A stretch of DNA of 64,000 nt from an uncultured Romboutsia sp. (GCA_937880075.1 CALFLM010000093.1:1-64000); one strand, 5' to 3'. Counted from the stretch's first letter, positions 1 through 7,901 are shown. Numbers and translations are program-made. Notes: generated by a model not told the origin, from the sequence alone.

Positions 1-60
1 TGAGGATGATTCTGATGAGGATGATTCTGATGAGGATGATTCTGATGAGGATGATTCTGA
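1..60 (+). repeat. Four tandem copies of a 15-bp coding repeat
   Basis: The unit TGAGGATGATTCTGA occurs four times without a mismatch from the first base of the window. It encodes the acidic EDDSD repeat. The array may extend to the left. Confidence 0.95.
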
Positions 61-283
61 TGAGGATGATGATGAGGATGATGAGGAACCTCTGACCGGA
101 GAAGCTCTCGCTAAGATGGACTTTGAGGAACTCGAGGATGTATGCGATGACAAGGATCTCGATACAGACCCAGATGATTTCGAAGAGGAGGACGTCGAAA
201 AGCTCCGTAAGGAAATTGCAAAAGAACTTGGTCTCAAATTGCCTAAGGTTGCTGCCAAGGGTAAGGGCAAGAAGAAGAAGTAA
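2..283 (+). CDS. Acidic repeat protein, 3' part only
   Basis: Only the last 93 codons lie in the window; the frame is open from base 2 to the TAA at 281-283. The visible part begins with four exact copies of a 15-base unit coding Glu-Asp-Asp-Ser-Asp, followed by more Asp/Glu, then a helical acidic stretch, and ends in a basic GKGKKKK tail. The family is not recognised. A strongly acidic run with a basic end is also seen, in reverse order, in the next gene, so the two may have related roles such as DNA mimicry or binding basic partners; that is inference. The repeat may continue upstream of the window. Confidence 0.75.
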   Translation, partial: EDDSDEDDSDEDDSDEDDSDEDDDEDDEEPLTGEALAKMDFEELEDVCDDKDLDTDPDDFEEEDVEKLRKEIAKELGLKLPKVAAKGKGKKKK

Positions 284-293
284 TTTCAAAGAA

Positions 294-321
294 TAGAGGT
301 AAGACTAAAAACTTACCTCTA
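294..321. terminator. Intergenic hairpin after the acidic gene
   Basis: A perfect 10-bp stem (294-303 with 312-321) encloses an 8-base A-rich loop. A pyrimidine- and T-rich stretch follows (ATCCTTTTATT). It sits between the acidic gene and the next gene and most likely ends transcription or protects the mRNA end. Confidence 0.6.
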
Positions 322-376
322 ACTATATCCTTTTATTATAATCTCAATTTAAACATTCATTTAAAATAACACAATT

Positions 377-754
377 ATGGCAAAGAAGAAAGAAGACACC
401 AAGAAGAAGGTGAAGGATCCAGAGAAAGAAGCAAAACGTAAGGCTCGCATGGAAGCTCTTAAGAATCGTCCTGCAGAGCAGAGACCTAACTCAAAGCAGA
501 TCGATATCATCAAGCTCGATGAGGATGGTAAGAAGGTTGTTAAGAACTTCGGTTATGCAATTAAGAACAAGGATGGTTATCAGGGAGTCCTGGTTACATC
601 AGTTCTTGAAGTAGAAGGTACACCAGTTAATACCTCAGTTGCTTTTGTTCCTGGTAATCTTACCGTTAAGGCAAAGAAGGGTCATGGTACCATCTGTGCT
701 CCTAAGAATAAGAAGGCTAAGGACGATGAGGAGGATGATTCTTCTGAAGAGTAA
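377..754 (+). CDS. Small protein with basic head and acidic tail
   Basis: A 125-residue protein of unknown family. Residues 1-45 are rich in Lys/Arg/Glu and probably helical or disordered. The middle, about 45-105, alternates hydrophobic residues as a beta-rich domain would (for example GVLVTSVLEVEG and TSVAFVPGNL). The last 12 residues are almost all Asp, Glu and Ser. The start follows the AAAATAACACAATT leader usual here. The Lys codons are mostly AAG, as in the neighbouring basic proteins at 1461 and 4844, which suggests a shared expression class. A nucleic-acid-binding role is possible; no motif proves it. Confidence 0.75.
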   Translation: MAKKKEDTKKKVKDPEKEAKRKARMEALKNRPAEQRPNSKQIDIIKLDEDGKKVVKNFGYAIKNKDGYQGVLVTSVLEVEGTPVNTSVAFVPGNLTVKAKKGHGTICAPKNKKAKDDEEDDSSEE

Positions 755-789
755 TTAGTTAACTTACTTTTCTACTATGCTAATGGTTA

Positions 790-823
790 GGCTGGTTATC
801 TATAAGGTAGCCAGCCCTTTTTG
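790..823 (+). terminator. Rho-independent terminator / leader hairpin
   Basis: GGCTGG pairs with CCAGCC (790-816 overall, with G-T pairs deeper in the stem) and is followed by CTTTTTG. It lies between the genes at 377 and 835, and its stem ends 18 bases before the next ATG. Confidence 0.8.
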
Positions 824-834
824 TATATAGGCTT

Positions 835-1044
835 ATGGAATTAAACGATATTCAGAAGAATTTGATTCTATTATCTCTAAGCAATTTAATAGAAGATTAT
901 TCTAATGCACTAGAAGATAATCAAATAAATCCTGAGGCAAGAGAATTTATGATAACTGCTATTCATGAAGCTAATATATTAATAAATTCTTTAGGTCCAC
1001 CAGAACAGAATAATAACAATCAAATAAATAGACCAAAATGGTAA
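835..1044 (+). CDS. Small helical hypothetical protein
   Basis: Sixty-nine residues, unrecognised. The first 55 look entirely helical, with leucine/isoleucine spacing that would suit a small bundle. The end is Asn-rich (EQNNNNQ) and probably disordered. The stop overlaps the start of the next gene by seven bases, so the two are probably translationally coupled. Confidence 0.6.
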   Translation: MELNDIQKNLILLSLSNLIEDYSNALEDNQINPEAREFMITAIHEANILINSLGPPEQNNNNQINRPKW

Positions 1045-1433
1045 GAAATACATCCATGAAAGAGATTATTATATCTTTACAAGATAATTATAAGGATATA
1101 ATTAGAACTAGACTAGAATATAATTCTGCTGTTAAGGCTAATAAGAAAAGTTTTATCCAGAAATATCAGGTACATTTAAAAAATTTGTTAAAAAAGAGAA
1201 ATTTCTTATTCAACCTATTTAGAGGTAAGATACAAGGTAACGTTATTCGTATCAGATATAAGTATCAGACTAAAGATACTAAAGAATATAAGGAGGATGA
1301 AGCTTTATTGGTAAATCTTACGAAGGAAGAGGCAAAGGAAGTTCTAACATTGGTATTCGGTATGAAAGGTTATAATATAGAAATCCTAGAAATTATAGAA
1401 ATCCTAACTTTCCTTTCAAAAGGTAAACTATAG
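1038..1433 (+). CDS. Hypothetical basic protein
   Basis: A 131-residue protein with no family I can name. It is basic in the first half (KANKKS, KNLLKKRN) and has a helical acidic second half. It starts inside the stop region of the previous gene; a second in-frame ATG at 1056 is an alternative start. There is no signal peptide or membrane segment. Confidence 0.6.
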   Translation: MVRNTSMKEIIISLQDNYKDIIRTRLEYNSAVKANKKSFIQKYQVHLKNLLKKRNFLFNLFRGKIQGNVIRIRYKYQTKDTKEYKEDEALLVNLTKEEAKEVLTLVFGMKGYNIEILEIIEILTFLSKGKL

Positions 1434-1460
1434 TAATATGTTATTCAATAATTTCAAAAC

Positions 1461-2048
1461 ATGGGAACAGTAGAATATAAGGAAGCTCTTTATAAAGCTA
1501 AAAGGGCTTTACAAAAGTATTATACAGAAAATCATTTAAATCCTGCAAATGATTATTCTAAAGATCCCATTCATGGAGATATGGTAACAAACCTTATTCT
1601 TCGATTGAATAGGGAAAGGGATAAACTAGAAAGAAAATATCCAATAATAAAAATAAAGTCTAATTTAAAAAGGTTAAGAATTATGACAAAGAAAGTAAAA
1701 GAGGCTAAGGCTTCAAAGAAAGAGAAAAAGGCAGCTATTGCTGAAGTAGAGAACAAGAAGACTAAGAAGACTTCTAAGAAGGAAGCTCCTAAGGAAAAGA
1801 AGGAGAAGACTAAGAAGCCTACTAAGTATGACTACCCTCTTATTGATGGTAGAGAAATGAATTCTCTTGAGAAGAAGAAATATCGTATGGAGCAGAGAAA
1901 GCTCAAGGCCAAGGATGGTAAGGATACTTCTGAATCTAAGAAGGAGCATAAGGAGAAGAAGACTTCTAAGAAGCCAGTTACCAAAGAGGTTTCTAAGGAG
2001 AAGAAGGATCTCAAGAAAAAGAAGAAGGTAAAGAAAGAAGAAGATTAA
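1461..2048 (+). CDS. Lysine-rich protein, possibly two fused units
   Basis: The 195-residue frame has two unlike parts. Residues 1-74 are an ordinary mixed helical segment using AAA and AAG for Lys. From the in-frame ATG at 1683 (Met75) the protein becomes extremely Lys-rich with Thr, Ser and Glu, coded mostly by AAG. That tail, resembling disordered histone-like tails, is interrupted by one short ordered patch near residues 120-145 (KYDYPLIDGREMNSLEKKKY). The tail may also be made alone from Met75. A DNA- or RNA-binding role is inferred from composition only. A terminator follows. Confidence 0.65.
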   Translation: MGTVEYKEALYKAKRALQKYYTENHLNPANDYSKDPIHGDMVTNLILRLNRERDKLERKYPIIKIKSNLKRLRIMTKKVKEAKASKKEKKAAIAEVENKKTKKTSKKEAPKEKKEKTKKPTKYDYPLIDGREMNSLEKKKYRMEQRKLKAKDGKDTSESKKEHKEKKTSKKPVTKEVSKEKKDLKKKKKVKKEED

Positions 2049-2087
2049 TAGTTGAGGCGGTAATTGTTCATAATGTAGTTTAGTTTA

Positions 2088-2120
2088 GGGGTGAGGTTGG
2101 AAACGACCCCACCCTTTTTA
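2088..2120 (+). terminator. Rho-independent terminator
   Basis: GGGTGAGGT (from 2088) pairs with ACCCCACCC with one mismatch, and is followed by TTTTTA. It closes the operon that starts after 790. The stem ends 20 bases before the next ATG. Confidence 0.8.
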
Positions 2121-2134
2121 GTATATCTAGAGAT

Positions 2135-2992
2135 ATGAAAGAAGAAAATAAACAAAAAGTTTTTAAGCCAAAGATGAGAATCACTACTCTTGATGAAAAT
2201 GGAGTATATATTTCAGATAGATTGGTAGATGCTTATACAGAGCTTTATGCTGGTCCTAAGGAAAAGCATGAAGGTCCTTTTAGATTAGAGGTAACACTTA
2301 CTAATCAGGAGGATGTTAAGAATTTTAAAAATTATATCGATCAACTAGTAGGTAATCTCCCCATTAAAGCTCCATCAGCTGGTAGAGGAAGACCTTCAAC
2401 TAGTTCAAGTAAAGAACTTGATACACCTAGAGAGGATATCTTTCTTAAGGTAAAAGAAATGGTAGATCAAGGTAAGAATCAAACCGATGTTATTAAGTAC
2501 TTACGAGATCTTGGTTTCGTATTTATACTTACTGAGGATTTGTTATATTACTTCCCAGACTTCCCATTCAAGGCTAAGGATATCGGAGAACCTAACCAAG
2601 GTGGTCAATATCCTAACTCTTATTCATGGTGTATAAGAAGAATTAGAAAAGGTAAGGATCCTAAAACTGATAAGTTCGATCCAATGATTATGTTTGGATT
2701 CTCTATCATCAAAGGTTCTTCTCGTAAGGTAATTCCTTATATTTATAAGGAAAGAAAGATGCCTTTCAAGGTAATTCCTCCAAAGAAGGCTTTATCATTT
2801 AGTGACGTAGAGTTTACTAAATATCCAGCTTGGATGAATCAGGATGAAAGATTGAAATTCTCTTTCGAGATACGCCAACTTATCCTTAATAATGATAAAA
2901 AACCTTCTAAATTCTTCCACCGTTGGTATCAGGATGTTAAATTCCCTGATTCTATCAAAGATAAGATGGCAGAGGCTATTCTTAGAAAATAA
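2135..2992 (+). CDS. Hypothetical protein with AT-hook-like motif
   Basis: A 285-residue protein without a recognised family. Residues about 12-75 look like one small alpha/beta domain. Residues 83-87 are GRGRP, the core of an AT-hook, inside a Ser/Thr-rich linker. The region about 100-135 reads as a helix-turn-helix-like stretch (GKNQTDVIKYLRDLGF). The rest is rich in aromatic and basic residues (SYSWCIRRIRKGKD, FHRWYQDVKF). DNA binding is plausible from the linker and the charge, but is inference. A weak hairpin (ATATCT-AG-AGATAT) overlaps the start region. Confidence 0.6.
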   Translation: MKEENKQKVFKPKMRITTLDENGVYISDRLVDAYTELYAGPKEKHEGPFRLEVTLTNQEDVKNFKNYIDQLVGNLPIKAPSAGRGRPSTSSSKELDTPREDIFLKVKEMVDQGKNQTDVIKYLRDLGFVFILTEDLLYYFPDFPFKAKDIGEPNQGGQYPNSYSWCIRRIRKGKDPKTDKFDPMIMFGFSIIKGSSRKVIPYIYKERKMPFKVIPPKKALSFSDVEFTKYPAWMNQDERLKFSFEIRQLILNNDKKPSKFFHRWYQDVKFPDSIKDKMAEAILRK

Positions 2993-2997
2993 TAAAC

Positions 2998-3026
2998 ATA
3001 TCTCCGGAGTCTATATCCGGAGATAT
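2998..3026. terminator. Strong intergenic hairpin
   Basis: A perfect 11-bp inverted repeat (ATATCTCCGGA with TCCGGAGATAT, loop of 7) starts six bases after a stop codon. There is no T-run, so it may be an mRNA 3' end protector or a processing site rather than a classical terminator. Confidence 0.6.
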
Positions 3027-3058
3027 ATTATAATATTAATAACTTAAAATAATAAATT

Positions 3059-3484
3059 ATGGACAAAGAAACAGAAAAGGTAATCAAAAACCTCGCTGAG
3101 ATTCAAATCGAAGCTTTAGGTAGAATCATTAAGAATGAAAAGAATCCTAATTCTTCTCTTTCTACTGAACTTGTTTTAAAACTTCTCGAAGTTGGTGAAG
3201 AGAATATCCCAGATGATATTTCTGATAGTGAACTTAGAAATCTCTTCCATGAATTAATCAAAGAGGAAACTCAGAAGAAGATTGATTTGTATAAACAATT
3301 AATTGAGATCCCTACTTCAATCAGAACTCTTAACGAGTATCAATTGTATATCTGCAGCCATATCCTATGGAAGATGGAGGATGAATGGATTACAGATAAT
3401 CAGCAAGGAGTACTTGGTGCTTGGGCAGAGCTTCAAAGTTGCACAAGGAAATTTCATCCAGAGTTAACTTTAATACTTAATTAA
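3059..3484 (+). CDS. Hypothetical all-helical protein
   Basis: A 141-residue protein, unrecognised. It reads as several amphipathic helices with many Glu and Lys residues and no Cys cluster or membrane segment. It starts after an A/T-rich leader and ends one base before the next gene, so it forms an operon with the genes at 3486, 4067 and 4326. Confidence 0.6.
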   Translation: MDKETEKVIKNLAEIQIEALGRIIKNEKNPNSSLSTELVLKLLEVGEENIPDDISDSELRNLFHELIKEETQKKIDLYKQLIEIPTSIRTLNEYQLYICSHILWKMEDEWITDNQQGVLGAWAELQSCTRKFHPELTLILN

Positions 3485-3485
3485 T

Positions 3486-4070
3486 ATGGTAGAAATTAGT
3501 AATGTTAAAGTATATGATCTCGAAGAGAGTATCAATGCTTGTCGTAATTCTATGCGTATTGTACCTGATCATGATGATTTCTATCATGATTTGGTAAGAG
3601 CAGAAAGATTATGTAATAACCCAATGAATTCTGGAGAAATTAATTTCTTGAAAGGTATAAGGGTTTCCTTTGATATTAAGTACCCTGGTTATTTTAGTCC
3701 AGAGTTACAGAGATACCATTTTATCGATATTGTTTCATCAAGTAGTAAAATGCACAAGCTTTCAGTACTTGGTGCAAATAGTGAATCATTTAATAAATAT
3801 ACGGATCCTCGTTCAATTCAGGTATTACAAGAATTAATAGATAAGTATAATGCAAATAAGAACTATGATAATTTCATGAGAATGCTTAGTTCTTGTCCTC
3901 AAGGTATTGAATTATTTATGAGGGTATCAACTAATTATGCTTGTCTTCGTAATATTTGGATTCAGAGAAGGAATCATAGGTTAAAAGAAGATTGGGGAGC
4001 TTTCTGTGACTTTATAGAAAAACTACCTTATTTTCATGAATTTATTGAACACAAAAACCATACAGTATGA
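3486..4070 (+). CDS. Hypothetical protein
   Basis: A 194-residue protein, unrecognised, of mixed alpha/beta composition with several His, Tyr and Phe residues. The start lies one base after the previous stop, and the end overlaps the KTSC gene by four bases (ATGA), a typical coupled junction. No catalytic motif is visible. Confidence 0.6.
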   Translation: MVEISNVKVYDLEESINACRNSMRIVPDHDDFYHDLVRAERLCNNPMNSGEINFLKGIRVSFDIKYPGYFSPELQRYHFIDIVSSSSKMHKLSVLGANSESFNKYTDPRSIQVLQELIDKYNANKNYDNFMRMLSSCPQGIELFMRVSTNYACLRNIWIQRRNHRLKEDWGAFCDFIEKLPYFHEFIEHKNHTV

Positions 4071-4354
4071 TCGAAGATAATGTTTATATGGAATCGTTAA
4101 AGGATAATTTTGAAGATTTTGATTTTCAGAAATGTGATTCCTCCAATGTATTTGCTTATGCCTATAATGAAAAGACTATGGTTTTAATCGTAGCTTTTAA
4201 GGCAGGTAAGATTTATCAATACTCAAAAGTTAAGCCTAATGTTTACAGCGGTTTACAGAAGGCTGAATCTAAGGGTAAGTTTATTAATGAGAAAGTAGTT
4301 CGTAAGGACTATAAATTTAGAAAATATGAAATCAGGGAACCAAACAAGAAATAG
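4067..4354 (+). CDS. KTSC domain protein
   Basis: A 95-residue protein whose residues about 24-88 match the KTSC domain pattern as I know it: SSN at the strand start, AYAYNEKT, an FKxGKIYQYSKVKPNVYSGL core, and the AESKGKFINEKV end. In this small domain, found in phages and in fusions with RNA/DNA-processing proteins, the function is poorly known; nucleic-acid binding has been suggested. Here it stands alone in an operon of unknown small genes. The domain call is fairly secure; the role is not. Confidence 0.75.
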   Translation: MIEDNVYMESLKDNFEDFDFQKCDSSNVFAYAYNEKTMVLIVAFKAGKIYQYSKVKPNVYSGLQKAESKGKFINEKVVRKDYKFRKYEIREPNKK

Positions 4355-4685
4355 GCAATTAAACTTTGGTACATTCTGTGTATCAATTGCTTTTATCTTC
4401 ACTTATATATTAGGATCTTATGCTTGTATGGATAATACCAGTAATACCTATGTTACGGAATCGCACATAAAGAATCCTAATATGGTCCAGAAGAATGATA
4501 CTACCGTAAAAGTTGTCTACTGGAATGATCCTAATTGCGTAAACGATCCCCCAGTAGAAGAACTATATGGAAGTCCTGGATTCGATGAAACTCAATATGC
4601 CTCAGATCATTGGGATGAATATCTTGAGGATCCTGAGAATATCGATGATTTTCCAGAGAATATCTTTGATGCTCAACATGACTAA
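4326..4685 (+). CDS. Small secreted or lipid-anchored acidic protein
   Basis: This 119-residue protein overlaps the KTSC gene by 29 bases. A basic start (residues 1-11) precedes a hydrophobic segment at about 15-33 that ends in GSYAC (Cys34). That could be a weak lipobox or the end of a signal anchor. The remaining 85 residues are acidic and polar (many Asp, Glu, Pro, Tyr), as expected for an exported tail. It may act at the host envelope, for example in superinfection exclusion; this is inference from topology. Confidence 0.6.
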   Translation: MKSGNQTRNRQLNFGTFCVSIAFIFTYILGSYACMDNTSNTYVTESHIKNPNMVQKNDTTVKVVYWNDPNCVNDPPVEELYGSPGFDETQYASDHWDEYLEDPENIDDFPENIFDAQHD

Positions 4686-4741
4686 CATTGTGCAATCTTT
4701 ATAGCAAATCCCTAGCAAAATTAAAAATAAATGCAATTTTA

Positions 4742-4773
4742 TTTGCATATTTCAAATATTATTAGTAATTTTG
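4742..4773 (+). promoter_or_regulatory. Bacteroidetes-type promoter
   Basis: TTTG at 4742-4745 and TAATTTTG at 4766-4773 are 20 bases apart, which fits the -33/-7 signature of the Bacteroidetes primary sigma factor. It drives the gene at 4844. No other gene lies in 4686-4843. Confidence 0.85.
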
Positions 4774-4809
4774 CAGCAGATTTAAAAAGTAACAATATTA
4801 TTAATAATT

Positions 4810-4827
4810 TGAGGATTAACCTCCTCA
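4810..4827 (+). other. Leader hairpin before the 4844 gene
   Basis: TGAGG (4810-4814) can pair with CCTCA (4823-4827); a shorter GAGG/CCTC pairing is an alternative. It is the first secondary structure after the promoter and ends 16 bases before the ATG. There is no T-run. Confidence 0.5.
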
Positions 4828-4843
4828 CAAAAATTCATTAGTC

Positions 4844-5272
4844 ATGAAGAAGAACAATAAACTCGCAGAAGTTATCTCTGCAAACGTTACAGAACAGATT
4901 AATGGCATTGCTAATGCTAAGTCTACAACATCTTCAAATAAGGAAGATAAAGCTCCTAAGAAGAAGACTTCCAAGGCAGTAAAATTACCAGCTGCTAAAA
5001 AGGAAGCTACTATTCAGGAGGTAACTAAACAACAGGAAGCTTCCATTGCTGAGAAGGTAGTATCAACAAGAGATGTTAAATATCTCTATCCTGCAGATAT
5101 TCAGGATCAGCTTGCAAGAAAGAAATGGAGACAGGCAGTACGTAACAAGTATCATGCTTTGGAAAGAGAATGCTACAAATTCCAGGATCAGAATTCCAAG
5201 GAATACAAAGAAGCTCTCAAGGTCTTCGAAACTTTCAAGGCAGAAGTCTTGAAACCAGGACAAGCAATATAA
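4844..5272 (+). CDS. Lys/Ala-rich hypothetical protein
   Basis: A 142-residue protein. The first 65 residues are low-complexity (Lys, Ala, Ser, Thr) with KKKTSK-type patches. The second half is a helical domain (about 75-138: LYPADIQDQLARKKWRQAVR, then KYHALERECYKFQDQ) with a basic surface. It has its own promoter and leader hairpin and is followed by a terminator, so it is expressed as a single early gene. A DNA-associated role is possible from composition. The family is unrecognised. Confidence 0.65.
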   Translation: MKKNNKLAEVISANVTEQINGIANAKSTTSSNKEDKAPKKKTSKAVKLPAAKKEATIQEVTKQQEASIAEKVVSTRDVKYLYPADIQDQLARKKWRQAVRNKYHALERECYKFQDQNSKEYKEALKVFETFKAEVLKPGQAI

Positions 5273-5286
5273 TTATTTAGTCACTA

Positions 5287-5316
5287 AAAAGGAGGGTCTT
5301 AATTGATCCTCCTTTT
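5287..5316 (+). terminator. Terminator / leader hairpin
   Basis: AAAAGGAGG pairs with CCTCCTTTT, with a further partial stem inside the loop. It ends the 4844 transcript; its base also lies 15 bases before the next ATG, the same distance as the leader hairpins elsewhere. Confidence 0.8.
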
Positions 5317-5331
5317 AAATTACTTCCTACT

Positions 5332-5640
5332 ATGGGAAAAAGAACATACCTTAACTATAAGGTTTTTACGCATAAAGAGTTACTCAAGGATTACAAAGAA
5401 TTACTGGAGTTACATAAGAGATGTATTAAAACTTACTTAGTAAGTAAATCTCTAGAATATCCTACAATCAGGAAATTCTTTGTAATATATGATACTTATA
5501 TAGATGAGGAGAATATACTTAAGTATTTCTTCTTACCTATAAAGTACTTTGTGAATTCTTTAATATTGTATAAACTCAAAAACATCAAATTTTATGGTAA
5601 AACAAAATCAAAAGCTAAAGGTAGAAAAATTCAGAGGTAA
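5332..5640 (+). CDS. Hypothetical basic helical protein
   Basis: A 102-residue, Lys- and Tyr-rich protein without recognised motifs. It ends in a basic tail (KTKSKAKGRKIQR) and overlaps the next frame by 47 bases. Such a long overlap is unusual here, so either this tail or the start of the next gene may be misplaced. Confidence 0.5.
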   Translation: MGKRTYLNYKVFTHKELLKDYKELLELHKRCIKTYLVSKSLEYPTIRKFFVIYDTYIDEENILKYFFLPIKYFVNSLILYKLKNIKFYGKTKSKAKGRKIQR

Positions 5641-5803
5641 ATACCCTTTTAAAAGAGGTTTACACTTAGCAGGAGATTATTCTTTTGCTGGACCTATCCT
5701 CCAAGCAATTGATAGATTCAGATTCACTAATAATAACCTCTTGCTTTCAAAACTTAACGCGTATTATTATCAAGGTTATTCTCACGTAATAATATATCTT
5801 TAA
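5594..5803 (+). CDS. Small hypothetical protein
   Basis: A 69-residue protein with a basic first third and a hydrophobic, aromatic C-terminus (YYYQGYSHVIIYL). Its only in-frame ATG forces a 47-base overlap with the gene at 5332. It ends four bases before the next ATG, in operon fashion. Function unknown. Confidence 0.5.
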   Translation: MVKQNQKLKVEKFRGKYPFKRGLHLAGDYSFAGPILQAIDRFRFTNNNLLLSKLNAYYYQGYSHVIIYL

Positions 5804-5807
5804 GAAG

Positions 5808-6227
5808 ATGTTCAGAACGAAAGTATATAATCAGTACATTGGTAAATCAAAAATTAACTTTGTAGGTTTATCCTCTAATGTGGATTTTACTATCAATAGT
5901 AAATCTCTTATAGGGGAAATTGCAAATAGGTTATTTATACCAGGAGGTGAAAAGGTAATCCCAGATTATTTTATCTCAGGTATATTTTTTCCAGGTGAGC
6001 AACCTACATTTAGGATAAATTTCGATTTAGATAAAATAGGACCAAAGAATAATGATATCCTTTATATTACCGGGATACCTAAGAATACACCTTCATTAGA
6101 TAGGTTTAGGTTACAAGGTAAGAAATGGTCTTCATATTATGAGGATGAACATGGAGGTTATTTATTCCAAATCCTAACATATGATCAACCTTTAAAATTC
6201 ATTTCACATGGCACGTCAGAAAAATAA
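5808..6227 (+). CDS. Hypothetical protein
   Basis: A 139-residue beta-rich protein (INFVGLSSNVDFTINSKSL, FISGIFFPGEQPTFRINFDL) with no family I recognise. The next gene starts 20 bases before its stop. No signal or metal motif is visible. Confidence 0.55.
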   Translation: MFRTKVYNQYIGKSKINFVGLSSNVDFTINSKSLIGEIANRLFIPGGEKVIPDYFISGIFFPGEQPTFRINFDLDKIGPKNNDILYITGIPKNTPSLDRFRLQGKKWSSYYEDEHGGYLFQILTYDQPLKFISHGTSEK

Positions 6228-6603
6228 TTATATTAAGTGTACACCATCATCTCTGGTTCAAAAATTTAGAATGGATCAAGAGAACTATAACTTTAAAAGA
6301 CAAGAGTTTATAGATGAATTTTCTAAACAGTTTCTAGAAGCATTAGAAAATTACCCATATAAGAATCCAAAAACTTCCCTTATAAGTTATAATAACTTTA
6401 AGAGAGTTATCAAGGAATTTAAAACCATCTTCGACCAGGTATCCATAGAGAAAAGAGGCAAACCTTTATCAGAAGGTTTATGGAATGCCTTTTATGCTCA
6501 AGGTGTAATTCCTATTAGGAAATCCTTTTATCCTAGAGTCCAGGATAAAATCGATGCCCACAAGGCCTTGGAGATAGGAAATAGAGTTAAATATCCTAAG
6601 TAA
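6208..6603 (+). CDS. Hypothetical basic protein
   Basis: A 131-residue basic, largely helical protein (MARQKNNYIKCT start, then FKRVIKEFKTIFDQV) overlapping the previous gene by 20 bases. No motif recognised. A short gap of 27 bases separates it from the gene at 6631. Confidence 0.55.
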   Translation: MARQKNNYIKCTPSSLVQKFRMDQENYNFKRQEFIDEFSKQFLEALENYPYKNPKTSLISYNNFKRVIKEFKTIFDQVSIEKRGKPLSEGLWNAFYAQGVIPIRKSFYPRVQDKIDAHKALEIGNRVKYPK

Positions 6604-6630
6604 ACAAGACTTTATTTATAGACGGAGATT

Positions 6631-6918
6631 ATGGGTACACAAATCATAGACCTACATGGCAATATTTTAAAACCTCATTCAAAGGAATTTAAATTTTGGT
6701 TTGAGGTACCTTTGGAATCATTATCAAATTTAGTTTATACCAGGGACCGAATCTCTGGTATAACTTTTTTGTTAGGTAAGGATTCTGAGGATAAATATTA
6801 TTGGTTCGGTTATAATATTTCATTAGACCTATACTATTCTGTTAGATTAGATTTGATAGGTTATGATGAGAGTAAAGATATTAGATATGAGTGGAAATAT
6901 AGATCAAAAAAACATTAA
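6631..6918 (+). CDS. Hypothetical protein
   Basis: A 95-residue protein, probably beta-rich (FWFEVPLESLSNLVYTRDR, YYWFGYNISLDLYYSVRLDL), with many aromatic residues. It is unrecognised. The following gene begins inside its last 30-55 bases. Confidence 0.55.
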   Translation: MGTQIIDLHGNILKPHSKEFKFWFEVPLESLSNLVYTRDRISGITFLLGKDSEDKYYWFGYNISLDLYYSVRLDLIGYDESKDIRYEWKYRSKKH

Positions 6919-7819
6919 ACGTTTTCCTAGACCACTAGGGACTACGTCTTTAGCTTTGGAATATTCACTTACTCCAAATGACGAAAATAAGTTCAGGTTG
7001 TATAACCACATTATCCATCAATGGCTCCTTTCAAATGGAAGATTTAGTGGAAAATATATGGATGTAAATACTTTATCCCAAGTAACTGGTATAGACACAA
7101 GCTATATACAATGTTACATGAGAGATCAAGTAATGAATTCCAAAATATGGGATAGATCTAAGCAGGATGAATTGATAGAAGGTCTTCTTGGTCAAACTTT
7201 AGCTTGGGCATTAGAGGATAGGTTAGCAATTAAATCTCAGGTAGATTTATTAAGGCAATCACAAAATGGTCATTATACTCCTTTTGTATCGGCAGAATTG
7301 AATAAGGCTATGAAGATGATGTTAGATTCTTCTACTGGCTTACAATCGGTAGTACGTACATTTATGGGAGGTGGAACTACCAATATCTTCAATATGTTTA
7401 ATCAGCAGAACAATGTTAATGCTCAACAGAATAATGGTATAAGCCTAGAAGATGCTAAGCAACTTATTCAAGAGAGTAACATTGTTCTTAATGATAAATC
7501 TAAGGAAGCTAAGTTACTAGAGACTAAGTATGATTTAGGATCATTACCAGAAGTTGTAGCTACTAAGCAAGATGGTATTGATAATGAAGATTATGGTGGA
7601 AGCTTTAACATTAATCAAGCAGAACTTAAAGAGGTAACTGATGATTATAAAGGTAGTATAGAGGCTTCTTCAAAAGATAGACATGAAATGAGGAGAGAAA
7701 TAGAACAGAATATAGATCCAGATGAGGAAGATCCAGAGAATTATATTGAATTAGAAAATGATAATAAATATAAGGATCCAGATCCCGATTCCTTTGCTTC
7801 TCAGTTCCTCAAACCATAG
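6887..7819 (+). CDS. HTH protein, candidate small terminase
   Basis: About 310 residues from the ATG at 6887; an upstream ATG at 6863 would add eight. Residues about 20-85 are helical and contain a helix-turn-helix-like stretch (MDVNTLSQVTGIDTSYIQCY), followed by a long helical middle with a Gly/Asn/Gln-rich linker (GGGTTNIFNMFNQQNN). The last 100 residues are very acidic. DNA-binding head, oligomerising middle and acidic tail together resemble small terminase subunits or other DNA-recognition proteins, but the gene lies 15 kb from the large subunit. The assignment is inference. Confidence 0.45.
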   Translation: MSGNIDQKNIKRFPRPLGTTSLALEYSLTPNDENKFRLYNHIIHQWLLSNGRFSGKYMDVNTLSQVTGIDTSYIQCYMRDQVMNSKIWDRSKQDELIEGLLGQTLAWALEDRLAIKSQVDLLRQSQNGHYTPFVSAELNKAMKMMLDSSTGLQSVVRTFMGGGTTNIFNMFNQQNNVNAQQNNGISLEDAKQLIQESNIVLNDKSKEAKLLETKYDLGSLPEVVATKQDGIDNEDYGGSFNINQAELKEVTDDYKGSIEASSKDRHEMRREIEQNIDPDEEDPENYIELENDNKYKDPDPDSFASQFLKP

Positions 7820-7901
7820 AAAATATTAAAATAATAGATAAATAATTTTGTAGTTTCAAATATTATTAGTAATTTTGCAGTGATAAATTTAATTATTAAT
7901 C
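7812..7901 (+). repeat. 90-bp promoter cassette, copy 1
   Basis: These 90 bases are identical to 9737-9826. The copy covers the last bases of the upstream gene, the whole promoter and the start of the leader, and stops exactly where the leader hairpin begins. Confidence 0.95.
7847..7877 (+). promoter_or_regulatory. Bacteroidetes-type promoter
   Basis: TTTG at 7847-7850 and TAATTTTG at 7870-7877 with a 19-base spacer. It drives the operon starting at 7944. Confidence 0.85.

Noticed and set aside
1571..2014. Leucine- and phenylalanine-rich minus-strand frames opposite the lysine-rich gene
   Set aside because: They are complements of AAG-rich coding sequence and have no leader or promoter.
6863..6886. 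Upstream start of the candidate small terminase
   Set aside because: It would overlap the preceding gene by 56 bases; ATG 6887 shortens the overlap. It cannot be excluded.
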